A DNA stretch of 58,012 bases from Phoronis australis. Taxonomy: Eukaryota > Phoronida > Phoronidae. Location: assembly GCA_002633005.1 (NCBI GenBank), contig NMRA01000282.1, positions 397,748 to 455,759 on the forward strand. The letters are read 5' to 3'. The notes under the pieces are model-generated. The model was not told the DNA's origin. It saw nothing but the letters and a program-made list of their open reading frames with translations, and ran no database searches. The translations under genes and the position numbers were made by a program. Below, in pieces: positions 32,719 through 45,200 of the stretch (position 1 is the stretch's first letter; every line of letters begins with the position of its first letter).

Positions 32719-34074
32719 ATGGTTATGACTTGTCCTTTCCTTAGTTCCTGTCCCAATAATACACCTTGTGCCCATCACAGACATCTACTTTGGGCATCTG
32801 TATTGTTCCAAAATTTAGCCATCAATTATCCTTCTGGTAACAGGACAAATCCTCCAGCACAACATAGGACAAAGGCTCTCATTTTAAGACACTGCAGTCT
32901 CCACAACAACGAGTGCTTTCGCAGAGTTGCACAGCATTAGAAATCCAAGTGAAATTGATCACAATCTGCCATTGGTTACACAAATGCGCTTGAGAAGTAA
33001 AGCAATGCAATCTGCCTGGAGTGGTAAAACAATACACCCGATGTATACAACGTTTAGCACTGTCAGATAATTCTAACCATTCCAATACTGGCATATCAAG
33101 CATTGTATTTCCCACGTTCTCCTTGTCGCCAATTGTCTATGTACTTGCAGCATCAGTCGGCACAAAGTCATTTCTGACGAGCATCAGCATGGTCGAAAAA
33201 TCACAACAGGTGTAGAAAGGAGATCGTTGACAATACTCCTTAGATGCTTTGAATTTGCATCCAAGTCACAGGTGAAGTGCAGGTTCTGCTGAGCATTGTC
33301 CATCAAATAATCAATCGACTCTAGTGATAAAGAACATTCATAAGAGTCACTGCTCTATCAAGAAGTGCTAAAGCTCTCGCACATCTCCACTGATGTTTCA
33401 AAGCACTTTCCTGGTGCAAGAACAGAAGCATTAACGTGTTCCGCAAGATGTTAATCCAAACGACTAAAGTTTTTGAATGTCTTGTGAAAGCCTAGACTAT
33501 TTCTTTCATTAACTGCTATCAACGAGTCCGAGAGCCAATTTCTTTGACCAGGTGGAATCTTCAATGTGGATTGCATGTGATTACCGAGGAGCCATAAAAC
33601 TACCACTGAGTAAAAAGCGAGAATAAAGAAGACTAAACGAATGACACGTTGAATAAAGAACATCTTCTTAAAGACTGCAGATAAAAGCAGGTACTTGACA
33701 GTAAATTAAAGTTCATCAAACCTGCTACAATATAATCGTGATAGTGCAGCTGTTTGCGATGCAGGTGTTTTTCCTTTACGAGACCTCACGCTGATAACAT
33801 TTCCAATAACTGTACACATTAAATGAGAACTAAAAAGTGTTATCATTAGTCACATGTTGCCAAAAATTTGGGTAATTGACCACTGTGTAGGGGCTTACGT
33901 CATTGACAAACATCCCCTACCAAACTTCCGGGACCATGGGTGCAACCTGTTTGCTCGAAATTGAATTTGAAATTATTTTTAACATTTTTCGTTCTCCTTT
34001 TTTAAAGGTTTGTATTAGAATACGAACTCAAGATAAGCATTTTATATTCTGTGCTCTAGTATATTGTGGATTAT
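32719..34074. other. No gene recognised
   Basis: Several overlapping short open frames (32605-32940, 33451-33663) are partly built from the miniature element and have no recognisable content. No splice-bounded exon is convincing. Confidence 0.35.
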
Positions 34075-34252
34075 GAAAATGAGTGTAGTCCATATTCGCA
34101 CTTGACGACCCCTAGATTTGAGTTGCAAACTCGAGTAAAAACTCGAGATGGGAATTTGTGTAAAACTCGAAATTTCTAGTTCAAACTCAAATTTATTGCT
34201 GTACTGAGGTCATCAAGTGCAAAATAATAGTACACAGCCACTCATCACATTC
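34075..34252. mobile_element. Hairpin-type MITE (about 180 bp)
   Basis: The left arm GAGTG...GCACTTGACGACC...ATTTGAGTT reappears inverted in the right arm (AACTCAAAT...GGTCATCAAGTGC...CACTC). The centre has CTCGAGT palindromes (AACTCGAGTAAAAACTCGAG). Arms are imperfect and the target duplication could not be assigned. Confidence 0.6.
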
Positions 34253-36117
34253 TCAAACACAGGTTAGTGGACATGTATATTGAGTTGGGGCAAAACAGGT
34301 CTAACCGAAATTGTTAAAAAATAAATTTTTGAGATTAATTTCAAGTAAAAGATTAGATCCCGCGCCCTCATTGAGAGATATCACATCTACTAGACTTGAA
34401 GTTCAAAAACTCGAAAGTATTACATTGAACTGAGCCTCCATGATTTCACAGAAGCTGAGCAACAAAGGCTCATAACACAGGAAATGCAAAAACAATGCAA
34501 AAAAATGAAATATCCGATTCACAAGAGAATACTAAAGACACTCATCCAGTCACAAAGTTAGGATTATTCACTTGCTTAGTATGGCATTAATTGGACATTT
34601 TGGACCCAGCCAAATAAAATAAAATGCTAAAATAAAAAACAACAATGACGAGCCGGATTCATGAATCGCAGTACTCTCGAGTTGCAAATAGTTGTAGAGA
34701 CATCAATAATAGTATAATCGTGGAGCGTTGAAAAAGGTTAGAAAATTAATAAATGTAGAAACCCGAATAAGTGTCGTATAGACCGGAAAATGAGTCTGAA
34801 ATAAATAATTGTATAGATATGGCTATTCCGAACTCGAGAGTAAGTTAGTTACAAAGGACTTGGAAAATTATTACCCCAAGCTATGAACCTGACCAATCTT
34901 AATACCGTAGTTCTCAACTTCTTTGAAACAAAAGATGAGCGCAACTGTTGTTGGAACACACTAATTAACCCAGACACATAATTCTGAAAACAAAATTAAT
35001 GCGCTAAATTGCTCCCATGGCTACCTGAAACGTAACAAAATCCAAGACCTGCAAAAATTTTGAATATGTGATGTGACTGTCAATTTCTATTTCTATTGGT
35101 GGGTTCAGATCGCGTCATAAGATTGGCATGTACGTCATCACTAAACAACTATAATGCCACAGCCCTATGGCACTGAACTTGCAAAAACATTGACAAGGAA
35201 TTCTACATCAAGGCAGCACTTCAATTCTGAGGAAGGAAGTTCTGATTTCCCATGTGTGTAGGTACATACTGTAATTGTCCACTTATTTCTTACAAAAATA
35301 ACTTAGCAAAAAATGTTATTCTGTTTTTCCAGAACAAAACTGTCGCAATGAAATTTTCATGGTTTACAGGTTTAAGAAGATCCACCGTAGATTTCCGTAT
35401 ATAATTCCAGCAGAATATATGCCCAATTTGCGGATCTTAAATTTTTTCCCTAAAATATACCTGGATGCATATCTGACAATAAAAATGCATGCTTAAAATC
35501 TAAAAATAATGCTATTCCCACTAGAATATAATTAGGGTGAGCTTCAGTACTTATACTGAGTTCGTGTATTCGACATTGCCGAGTATAGGCCCTGGTGTAT
35601 TTTTACATAGACGTTTGGTTTCCCGAACTTATATACGGAAATCGCTGGTAATACTTCCCAAAATTATTTACCCTTGCTGCAAGTAAGGCATCACCTCGGG
35701 TAAAAATAGAACAATAATAATTAGCAATGTAACAGTCATCTCTTTCGAATCAAACACAATTAAATACACTTACAGCTGAAATGCCTCTAAAACTATCTTA
35801 AGTACTATAAAAAGCATGGTCTGTAGTTTAAGATCATGTTTCTTTTTTGTCTCAGAACTATCAACTGGCGGCGGTGACATGGACAAGAAGACCAGGCCCT
35901 GTGGAAAGTAGATGTGAAACTGAGGTCAGAAACACCTATAAGGTCCCAGGCTCGTTGCATCGGACTGCAGGTCCTGTATTCTTGTTAGCCTACCCCTAAG
36001 ACCGCAAGAAGCAACGACTATCAAATCTGATTCAACTGACTTATCATTTTTCGAAATGATTGGGGGATTTTCTTACGGTCGCCGCAGACAGAGATTGAGT
36101 GCCACAGGGTCCCGCTT
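34253..36117. other. No gene seen
   Basis: AT-rich sequence with no recognisable exon. A region around 35370-35650 repeats the phrase CCGTATATAA / TATACGGAAAT in inverted sense about 240 bp apart (TTTCCGTATATAA near 35391 and TTATATACGGAAA near 35629), suggesting another inverted-repeat element. Confidence 0.4.
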
Positions 36118-36256
36118 GGGCGGCGCAGCACTGAAAAAAGTGGGGGGCTAAAGCCCCCTCAGACCCCTGTGGTGCATCGCCTACTGACCATGCGTGGTGT
36201 AGCACTGAAAAAAGTGGGGGGTTATAGCCCCCCAGCCCCCCCATGGTGCGCCGCCC
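36118..36256 (+). mobile_element. Dimeric GC-rich miniature element, copy 2
   Basis: Perfect 10-bp inverted ends GGGCGGCGCA (36118-36127) and TGCGCCGCCC (36247-36256) enclose two tandem halves, each with GCACTGAAAAAAGTGGGGGG, a GGGG.TA(A/T)AGCCCC palindrome and a C-rich run before ATGGTGC. It is about 80% like 32583-32718. Confidence 0.8.
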
Positions 36257-38121
36257 ATGTCCCGCTGTCCTCAGTTGTCGGGATTCATCTTAATCTCGGG
36301 ACACCATGGAGTCCAGGTTGTTGTACCTCAGACGGTACAAGGAGCGAATTAACACGACCACAAGTACACAGACCAGTGGATGAGCAAGCAAAATTGGGTC
36401 GCCGCAAATTCAATCTTTTTAAGTCTACATATGGGTAAAGCTCGTAACGCTAGGACTTCGCTAAAAAGCAAGAATTCATGAAATTTCGTGACATATTGTG
36501 TATTTTAATTGAAAATGTCATTTTGGCAAGATTTTTCTATTCCCAAGACAGGTACTGAACTCTACCCTAGTCTTCGTTCAGGGGCACAAGGGTGTGAACC
36601 TCACGAGCACACTAGACTGAAGACTTCGAGACATATGGTCAAGTATTGCAAGCGAAGCACACGATCACACTAGCTGATCACACTAGCTTCTTTAGCGAGA
36701 TTCTAGCATATGTGATGCTTATCAGAGACAGAGAATTTGTAAGGGTAGTGAAGCGTGGTTACATGGATGTACATTAGTTTTTGATGTGTTATAGTGCAGG
36801 CACTTACACAACATAAGGCAGGAATGCAGTGTCTCTGTAGCAATTGCGTATGCATCAGCGCACCGTTCTGAGTGCTGGGCCTTGCACTGCTTAATACATT
36901 ACACAAATGAGCATTACCAAGACGACACTGAAAAACGAAAGACGTTTGAACTGAAAACAGATTTTTAATGAAAAATTTTCGTTTCAACACAAAAATTGCA
37001 TTGTCAGAAGCACGTCTGAATGTTGGTCAGTGGTGGCTCATTCCTTGCTAACTGTCCCATTCAAAATTATTAAGCAAGCCCAGAACGGCTGCACGAAGAT
37101 TTCAATCATTCGCTGGGATGCAGGTAAGTGGCAGCGAAAACTTATTGTCCCGCGATAGTTGGGCATTTGCAAAGGCCAGCACGTTTTAAAAATAAAAACG
37201 TTTCGTAAACACGCAAGTTGATGTCAGGCGTGCAAGTTCAATGTCACAGTCGGAAGTCAAACAGCATGGCCTAATTAAACCAGAGCACATGTTACGCTAC
37301 AACGAAAAGTTGCAGCCTTCGGTGTATTTCCTATTTGTATTTTCATCAGAAATTTTTGTCATGCGGAACTCGGTGATTCTTGTCATAGCTACAGCACCAA
37401 ACACAAGCTAAATGCAAGACAATCGAGTAATGGTTGTAAAAATTACAAACCCATTATTTCGATTCTCAGACTCAAGCCTTATACAGTAATAATCATCCGT
37501 TGAATGCTTTAATGACACGGGAGTTGCGTTGATCCCAAATTACCGTTTCTAAAATTTTCCTTGTCCGAAAGTGGCGGGACAAAAATCCGATGTTTATGAC
37601 ATTGTCGGAAATTCGAGGATCATTGAAAAACAGTTTTTGGACCTTGTACCAATTTCGTGGACTATGAAAAACTCATTTCGGAAATATTTATTCTTGGTCG
37701 AAAATGGCGGGCCGTCCGAAAATTGCGCGACCTTACCGTAGTAAGACGGCTATTAGCTTAAAGCGTTTTGTAATTAGAATTTTGCCACCCTAATAGTTAT
37801 TACCAGTCATTTTTGTTGTTAATAGAATTGGACATCATAACAAGGAAACAGTATTCAGTCTCAATACAAGTCTTGTACTGTATATTCACACAGACACTGA
37901 ACTTTGTGAATTGGTATTTAAATTTTAGTAACCATCACAAAAGCTTACTTAACTTTATTGCATTATTTGGAAAACTTCAATTTTATCTATGTACTGAGAC
38001 CTATGAAAAAATAAAATGAAAACTATAGATTACAAACCACGTCCCAAATTCAAGAGACTGGACGAAATTCAAGAAGCTTAGGGATGGCTTTAAAATCCTG
38101 TCTCACCTTTATGTAATGCAG
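36257..38121. other. No gene recognised
   Basis: The 37540-37735 part is richer in CG and CGAAA words and may be repeat-derived. No exon is supported. Confidence 0.35.
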
Positions 38122-38204
38122 GTCAACTGCTATTAGCCTACAAGGAAATAGATAAGACTCAGGTTAGACTGGCCAAAGAGGGAGCAAGGAACACTCTATA
38201 CTGG
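38122..38204 (+). CDS. Possible 83-nt exon of unknown gene
   Basis: Bounded by ACCTTTATGTAATGCAG and TGG|GTATGT, the frame starting at the third base is open: QLLLAYKEIDKTQVRLAKEG then ARNTLYW. Codon use and amphipathic, charged composition look coding-like. No other exon of the same gene was found and the peptide is not recognised. Chance open frames of 27 codons are not rare, so this rests on the splice signals and composition only. Confidence 0.25.
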
Positions 38205-38650
38205 GTATGTATGGATGTTCACATAGTCATTTTATAGGTTCAAAGTTACTAGTTAACCTAAATATTTTTGATAGACAGCATTATAACATATTTAAATGTA
38301 GTTTTACCCGTAGGCCTTGCTTTGTCTAGAGTTAGCAAGAAGCACTCTTCACAGGATAAGGAAGTTCATATAGTCAATTCATTGGTTGAAAGATACCAAT
38401 TACCTATTATACTTTTGATAGATAACCAACTAATACACCTTCACTGCAGTTTTACAGGTTTCTTTTAGTCTTGTCAATGTTAGGTCTTAGAGAGAGTAAG
38501 AAACAAACGAAAATCTTTCTGGGTATGTATCTTTACGTGGTCAGTTCACAGCCGGGTTGAATTTCTTATAATTACCAAAATATTTTGGATAGACAGCATT
38601 AAATGCAGTTTTACAAGAGGCTTTTTAAGTCTGGTCAATGCTAGGCATTG
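38205..38650 (+). repeat. Degenerate tandem repeats after the possible exon
   Basis: GATAGACAGCATTA...AA(T)GTAGTTTTAC occurs near 38270 and 38587, with a weaker unit near 38420-38470. CTGGGTATGTAT, the end and donor of the possible exon, recurs at 38517-38530 behind an AGAGAGAGTAAGAAACA stretch resembling AGAGGGAGCAAGGAACA of the exon. So the exon tail and donor seem copied about 315 bp downstream. Confidence 0.55.
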
Positions 38651-39996
38651 GTTTGCCTGAAATTTTTATGCTCACTCTTCACTCATTTCCTTTCAACACC
38701 GAGAAATTTAAAACAGATATCAATCGACAGAGAATATCATATCCTCTATTTCTTGGCATCAGTTTTCTCAAGTGTTTATCATCTATGTAATTGTGTTTCT
38801 AAAGTATGCTTTAAGGTCAGTAGGTAGTCTTCCATAGAAAGGAGTAGACTGATAGGGACATATCTTATCACCAACTTAGGTGGGTATTTTGCTCTGGTAG
38901 GCATCACATCTCCCCAAGGGGTGGTCAATGTAATGGGGACAGCGGGATGTACTGTTGAGATCTGATGTTTTTTTTCAATTTGCTGGTACACCGTTTTGAT
39001 ATGAATTTAGGGTGTTAGCCCAGATTAAGAGGGCATAAAAATGGGAAGACCAGTCACTTTTGCTTGATTTAACTTTTGGACTGATAATACACTGCACAGT
39101 ATCTGACGTGATTTTAAAACATCAGAAAATCCAGTGACCCTGTGCCAGCAACCAATAATTAAACTTCATCTTTTGTAATTTTTTTGGATGAGATACAAAT
39201 ATAGGACATGTTTTAAGCCCTCTTTCAATAGGTATATACTTTAGCCACAATTCAAGGTCCTGATATAACTGACGTGCCGCGGTGTTCATCCCGCTCCAAC
39301 AGAGGACTGCCACCAACTCGATTACCACATTAACGCCAAGCAGGCAGGGGGGAGGTTAGTGTGCTGACCACATATACCATTTGAAGGTGTGCCAACCACG
39401 AACATTGCAGCCAGGAGACTCACAGATGACTTATTACAGTCAGTATGGCAAAGGACTTCATACTGTATAGACCTATTTACTAGTATTTCCATTTTATATG
39501 TAATTATCATCTCTTCAGCAAGCAATATATGTGTTATACCAAATTACTGCGTTACTACCAACACAACAATAACCATGGGTTATATTTTTCCTTTTGGCCA
39601 GGAATAAATATTGGCCAATTTGGAAGCCCAGCTACACCCCCCATCACAATAAGGTGACTCTCCATTTGGCTTTTTTGTGTCTTAGATTTAGCAAAAATGG
39701 CATCATCTCGAGTAGGCAATATAAGGCATTGAAAGGTGGGTCTAGGGTCTTGTTAACAGCGGCCTGACTCCCCATTTTCACAGACGTTCATGTTTGTATT
39801 TGTAATGTGAGTTTTAAAGGCATGTGTCAGCCATGAACACCCTGGACTTTTGTGACCGTTTTATATGCTTTTGAAAATACATAGTCATGGACAATTTCTA
39901 AGAAAAGAAATTCTTTCACAATCATAACACTCAGTGAATACCGCTAAATTTCACGTTAAAAATTATTCTTAACTGCCTGCTTAATACTTTTTTCAG
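38651..39996. other. No gene seen upstream of the 40-kb gene
   Basis: Short open frames only; a polypyrimidine tract and acceptor (TTAATACTTTTTTCAG) end at 39996. Confidence 0.35.
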
Positions 39997-40016
39997 CTCA
40001 TCTACACACTTAAACA

Positions 40017-40484
40017 ATGCTTTCCCTCATTCTTTGCTGCATAAGGGAGCAAGAGCGAGCCGAAAGACAGCGGCGATTTGACGAACTCGTGGAAGAACGT
40101 GGAGCCTATGTTGTACCAGCGCCAACTTCCAGGAATCCTAACCGCACCGTCGTGGTTATTCCAGCCGGCAACCGTGGAGTATCTCAAAATGGCACCCGAC
40201 CACAAAACCAACAGCAGCGTGTGCCAAGGCAAGTATTGACACACCAAGCAGGTGTACCTCCTCCACAGGGGATTGCCAGACCGAGACCAGTGCCGGCCCA
40301 CATCATACCTGTCCAGCAGCCAATAATAGCACCACCACCAGGACATGTGGTGGCACAGGTTGGCCTGTACCCACAAGCACCAGCGCCAATGGCACCAGCG
40401 CCAATGGCACCACTGCCAACGGCACCACCGCCAATGGCACCACCGCCAACGGCACCACCACCATACACAGAGAAGGCCAATTGA
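40017..40484 (+). CDS. Pro/Ala-rich PPxY protein with short hydrophobic Cys-Cys N terminus
   Basis: 155 residues; an in-frame TAA six bases before the ATG supports the start, and an acceptor ends 21 bases upstream at 39996. The N terminus MLSLILCCIR is hydrophobic with two adjacent cysteines, too short for a membrane span but suitable for palmitoylation; it is followed by a charged stretch (EQERAERQRRFDELVEERGA) of helical, coiled-coil-like character. The middle is Pro/Gln rich. Residues 121-150 are six pentapeptides APAPM, APAPM, APLPT, APPPM, APPPT, APPPY; the last one makes a PPPY motif, a WW-domain ligand, four residues from the end. ATTAAA at about 40533 may be the polyadenylation signal. 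The family is not recognised; a cytoplasmic-face adaptor is a guess. Antisense open frames over the repeat are shadows. Confidence 0.65.
   Translation: MLSLILCCIREQERAERQRRFDELVEERGAYVVPAPTSRNPNRTVVVIPAGNRGVSQNGTRPQNQQQRVPRQVLTHQAGVPPPQGIARPRPVPAHIIPVQQPIIAPPPGHVVAQVGLYPQAPAPMAPAPMAPLPTAPPPMAPPPTAPPPYTEKAN
40377..40466 (+). repeat. 15-bp coding repeat, six units
   Basis: The unit GCACCAGCGCCAATG and variants encode AP-x-P-x pentapeptides. Variation between units is mostly first- and second-position change that keeps proline. Confidence 0.95.
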
Positions 40485-42073
40485 AACATGTCTCAGTAAA
40501 GTGTGACAGAACAATCGTGAAGCACGGTAACAATTAAAAGCCATTTACATAAGTGAAGATGCATACTTGTTTGCTGATACACAACCTTATATTTACAACA
40601 TGTTACAAGTGTAAAAACCAATGGGTGATCCATTGAGCTGAATGAAGATGACCAGTCTACTTGAAACAGTTAGTAGTAAAGAATGGTTGAATTTTGAAAA
40701 CATGTACTACCAAAATTTGAAACACTGGATACAAATTTCATCAAGTACAAAAAGCGAGGTAGTAATGCAATGTGTATGTGAATAGACGTGAAAATCAACA
40801 CTGCTGCAATGTGGACAAAATGTGAGCTAATAAGGATGGAAAGTGTGATGTCATCGTACTGGATCTGTCTAGGAGATTACGACATCTTGCTTCTAACTCT
40901 TTGTACTTCTCTATGGGAAATTACATGGTGTCAAAAGTTGTAACTGGACATTCACCAATTAATCTCTGTTTTAGAAAAAAAGTGGTCATCGTGGTAATAT
41001 GTATGATTCACAAATGCCGTGGCACGAGATTTTGACGGTTTGAACAAAATGATTTTATGGAAGTGAGACTTCCGTCCATTGAACTCTAGGATGCCTAGAC
41101 AATCACTTCCGTGGCTACTTTTGGGGGACAATATCATTTTGGTGGTTTTAGTATCGTTAAGTGATATTCTTTAAGAATTTAAAAAGTTCCCAAGGTTTGG
41201 CTAGCACGTTTTCGAGAAATTTGACCCATTTGGAACTTGATAAAGATTTGACACCTAAATCAAAATCAAAATATGAATGACTTAACATTTCCAATGCTTC
41301 TTCATTGAATTTGTACTTCTATCATTATAATATTGTAATAATTCTCACTCATTATTCACATGTCACTCATTGTCAACCAGCGTGGGGAGAAGACACTGAA
41401 TACAGTTATGAGTCACACTGAACACAAAATGAGCACAACATTATGTAGTAAATGTTTTCCATAATGTCAGTTTTTAAAATCTTTAACAATCAAGTGTCTT
41501 CATCAACATCATCATCATAGTTTGTTTTTTTTGAGACACTCTCGACTGTCACATAGCTCGCACCATGGCATGCGTGACTTCAAACAACAGCAGATTTTTG
41601 CACCAGTCACTTTAACATTTACCGTAAACTTGCGGGTTAACGCCCTGGGCGCTTAAATTGGGAAACCATGAGATAGGGGGTGGGCGACGCTGATTACCCA
41701 AGCAGTGGGCGTTTACGTCAAAGTTTCAACTGAACTAGGCAAGCGTGCGCGGTGTTCATTCGAGCGCAGAGCTTGTGAGTTCGGTTAATCAGCGGAGCCG
41801 GACAACCACAACGTTTCTCACAACTCAAAAAGACACAGAATTTGGATTTGAAAGGGTGATTTCAAGAAAACGTAAAAACCTCAGATGTTTTCAAATATAT
41901 TAGAACCCAGCAAAATCTACCACGAAGCTTTATGAAGCTTTAATGGCAGTCCACTTACCGCATCAGTGTGAACGGGACTACCATAGACATCTTAATGTGA
42001 TGTCTGTGGGGACTACATTTCGTTACCTGCATTAAAAACATGGACAATTCGTTTCTGGTTTACACAAACCATT

Positions 42074-42215
42074 TGCAATTATACGACGAGAGGGGGGGAG
42101 CTTGAATAATTGCTCAATTCAAATCTGGGTTGACTCAGGAGATAAATCCCACGTGCTCTACGGTTGCAATTACGAGAGGGGGGTTTGATTAATTGGTCAA
42201 TTCAAATCTCGGTCA
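42074..42215. repeat. Two-unit ~92-bp tandem repeat
   Basis: GCAATTA..ACGAGAGGGGGG followed by TTGA.TAATTG.TCAATTCAAATCT begins at 42074 and again at 42165. Confidence 0.75.
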
Positions 42216-45200
42216 ACATTAAACTTCTGCAGTACCAGAATTTTTGTAAAAACTGCACAATTTACGAGTCCTCCATCATGAATACAATTTAAATTGTGTA
42301 AACGAAATGATTCATGTGTGTTTTCCATCTACTTGGACCGGAGTGTTAGGCCTGTTGATGAAAACCAATATTTCTAAAAACATATCAACTGGGTTCTCAA
42401 ACGCTTGCAACTGTGGAATTTCCATAATTTTCAGGATTTTCACAAACTCTCAAGTTGGAGCGAGTTGTATTGCTGATGTCTGACGTTGTCGACAAAAATT
42501 CAGTCCACCATTCATGACAAGGAAATTTGCCATTCGTTGACTGAGCCCGGCAGTATCACCACCATCCGGATCTAGATTACCTGTCGTATCTTCATCTGAG
42601 TCAACATCAATATCTGAAACACCTCTCGGGTTTTAAAATAATCCTTAGGCTTAGCAGTCCTTTGCCTTCCCGCGGCAAACAACATTTCTAAGTATGTAGA
42701 ATGCGCATGTCACTCGGTAACGGAAGCCAGGATAGAGTTCACTAACGTAAGGACCACGCTAAGTTAAAGGAGAATGGCACCCAAAAAACAACCTATTTTG
42801 TATCAATTTAGATCGAGTAGTTCTACTCGACAACAGCACGTTCGGTTGCATTACCTGACACCTGACGGCAGACGGAGGTGTTAAAATTATCCAATGACGT
42901 AATTGGTTTCACTCGCAGTCTGTTGAGCAGTTCACACCACGGGTTATAGGTGTCAACTTATCGCTTGAACTCATTGTTTAACACCAATGAATCACCAAGC
43001 TTTGATGTAAAACCCTCAAAAATACACCAAATTCTTATAAAAGCATGTTGTTTTATTTCGCTAGTATGGAATTACTGGTATTTGGACACACTGTAGCCTA
43101 CAAAGTTCGGCAACCCAATTTACCAAGGTCCGTAGCACTGAGGAGTTTGGGGTCTGTTGGGAGATAAATTCCAAGTATTCTTCCGTGAAATTCAGACAGG
43201 AGAACCTAGATCTGTGCTGTTATACTTGTGATTTTTTGAGTTCTAAACAAACAAAACGCTTGTTATCCCGGCCAGACTGGCTCGGAACCTGATCAGGCCT
43301 GGCGTCGCGGTCACCGGGACTGGCTGGCACGAACATAAACCAGGTTGAGTTGGAAATTAAACCTCCAGTCACGAAAAGACTATAACAGTGAGCCAAAGAA
43401 ATAATGTGCATGTAATTATTTATGTGAATTACCACGAACCTGAAACTCTACTTACTTGTCGAGGGCCGCGCGATGTCGGGTTCCCCTTCCACAGACCGTC
43501 AGGGCAAAGGTTGTACAGTAACAATGATTTGAATAATGTATTTGTATTTCTAAATAAAGATTCCCCCAACATGTGACCATAGCATATAAAATCGTGTAAT
43601 TGTTTCACAACAGCTTTCTATCAGCAAACACTGAATTAGCATGCGCTCACACGGCTTCGGTGCCCGGTCACCTTTGTTGCCGGCATCAAAAGCCGGTAAC
43701 ACAGTGGTATATTTATTGCTGGCTTCTCAAAACATTTTGTACTCATGAGCACTCCAAGGCATTAAAAATTGTATCTAATGACACAGACTTTGTTTCAGTT
43801 TCATATGAGCATTGTTATTGGCGAATACGGTATGTCTGAGTGTCTCAACAGGAACACAGATGTGAAATATTATTAAAATTATGTCTAAATTTGCCATTGT
43901 TTAGGAATAGTCTGCATATGAATCTGTATAATATTAGGATTATTTCATGGTTGCGAGGAAGTTGGAATGACGTCAATGGGACAGACTAGTCTACTAGTGG
44001 TATGCAGTTTAAAGTTATTTTTGAAAGTGACGATTGAAGAGCTTTCTTATTTACTTTGCCTTTTTTCAAAGTGAGGCTATCTTGCCGTAAATAAAGCCAA
44101 ATATTGTTTTATGACATTGTCAAGCAAGAAAGAAGGCTAATAATATACTAAAGTGTTGTGTAATGACATCGTAATACACTAAAATGTCTTGAATGTCATT
44201 TCTGTTTGAGAAATTTGACAAAATAAAATTTCAAAATGTCTGCCATATTGTGTCCTACATAGGTATATATAATAATCCTGCATGACAAGTTGACTCTTCA
44301 TGTACCGGTAATACCCACATACATAAACACATGCACAACTGTTAACAGAGCGTAAACAATGTCACAAAAAAGTCCAATTCATCTGCCAATGTTTTGGGGT
44401 ACAGTTATAAAAAGGTGCGTGCTATTGTCGACTGTAAATAGAACAGATAAAATTGGCAGCATAGTATTTCATACATATCTCTCATAAAAATAATTTCAAA
44501 AACATCGTTTGTCTTTTTTCAAAGGTTGATTACATTCCTAATGCTGCAAATATTGGAAACTTAACCAAAATTTATTTATGCCATATGGTAAGTGCTCTTC
44601 AATTTGGGACATAATATGACAGAGAAGTGGAAAATCAATTTATTTCATGAGGTTTCTCAACAAAAATCAATTTTCAAGGAATTTTATTACTTTGCTGAAC
44701 CATTACAGCCATCACCAAACGGCATTTGGTAAAAATTTGACCATCAGCAACAATAAAGAAAGCCTCCAAAAAACAGAAAAATGACAATTTCAGTTAATTA
44801 TTTTTGTCTCAAATTTAAGAATTTTTAACACTCTACAATAGACTCAATTTTCTCAAATTCACTGTTGTCAAGAAATTGTTGAAAACAAAATTTCACTGGT
44901 CCCCCATATTTAAATACGTGAAGAAATTTTAGAAAAATTTAAACACCCGAGCTTCAGACTCCTCCTCAATCATGGAAAAACGCTAACAGACTACAGTAGA
45001 GAAATACATGTAGTGCAAACGGTAAGTAAGTATTCTTCCTCCAACTCTGTTACCATTTTACTCAATACCTCTGACCATGAAGCATACTGTTCACGATGTT
45101 CACATTTCATTAACTTATATTAATAATTTTTAATTGTTATCAATGTTTTCGTTATTAATAATACTCTTGTATAGACAACTAATTTTTGGAGAACATTCCC

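Noticed and set aside
40002-40544. Minus-strand open frames of 180, 101 and 76 codons across the Pro-rich gene
   Set aside because: They are antisense readings of the 15-bp coding repeat; the plus-strand frame has an upstream stop, a nearby acceptor and a sensible protein with PPxY at its end.
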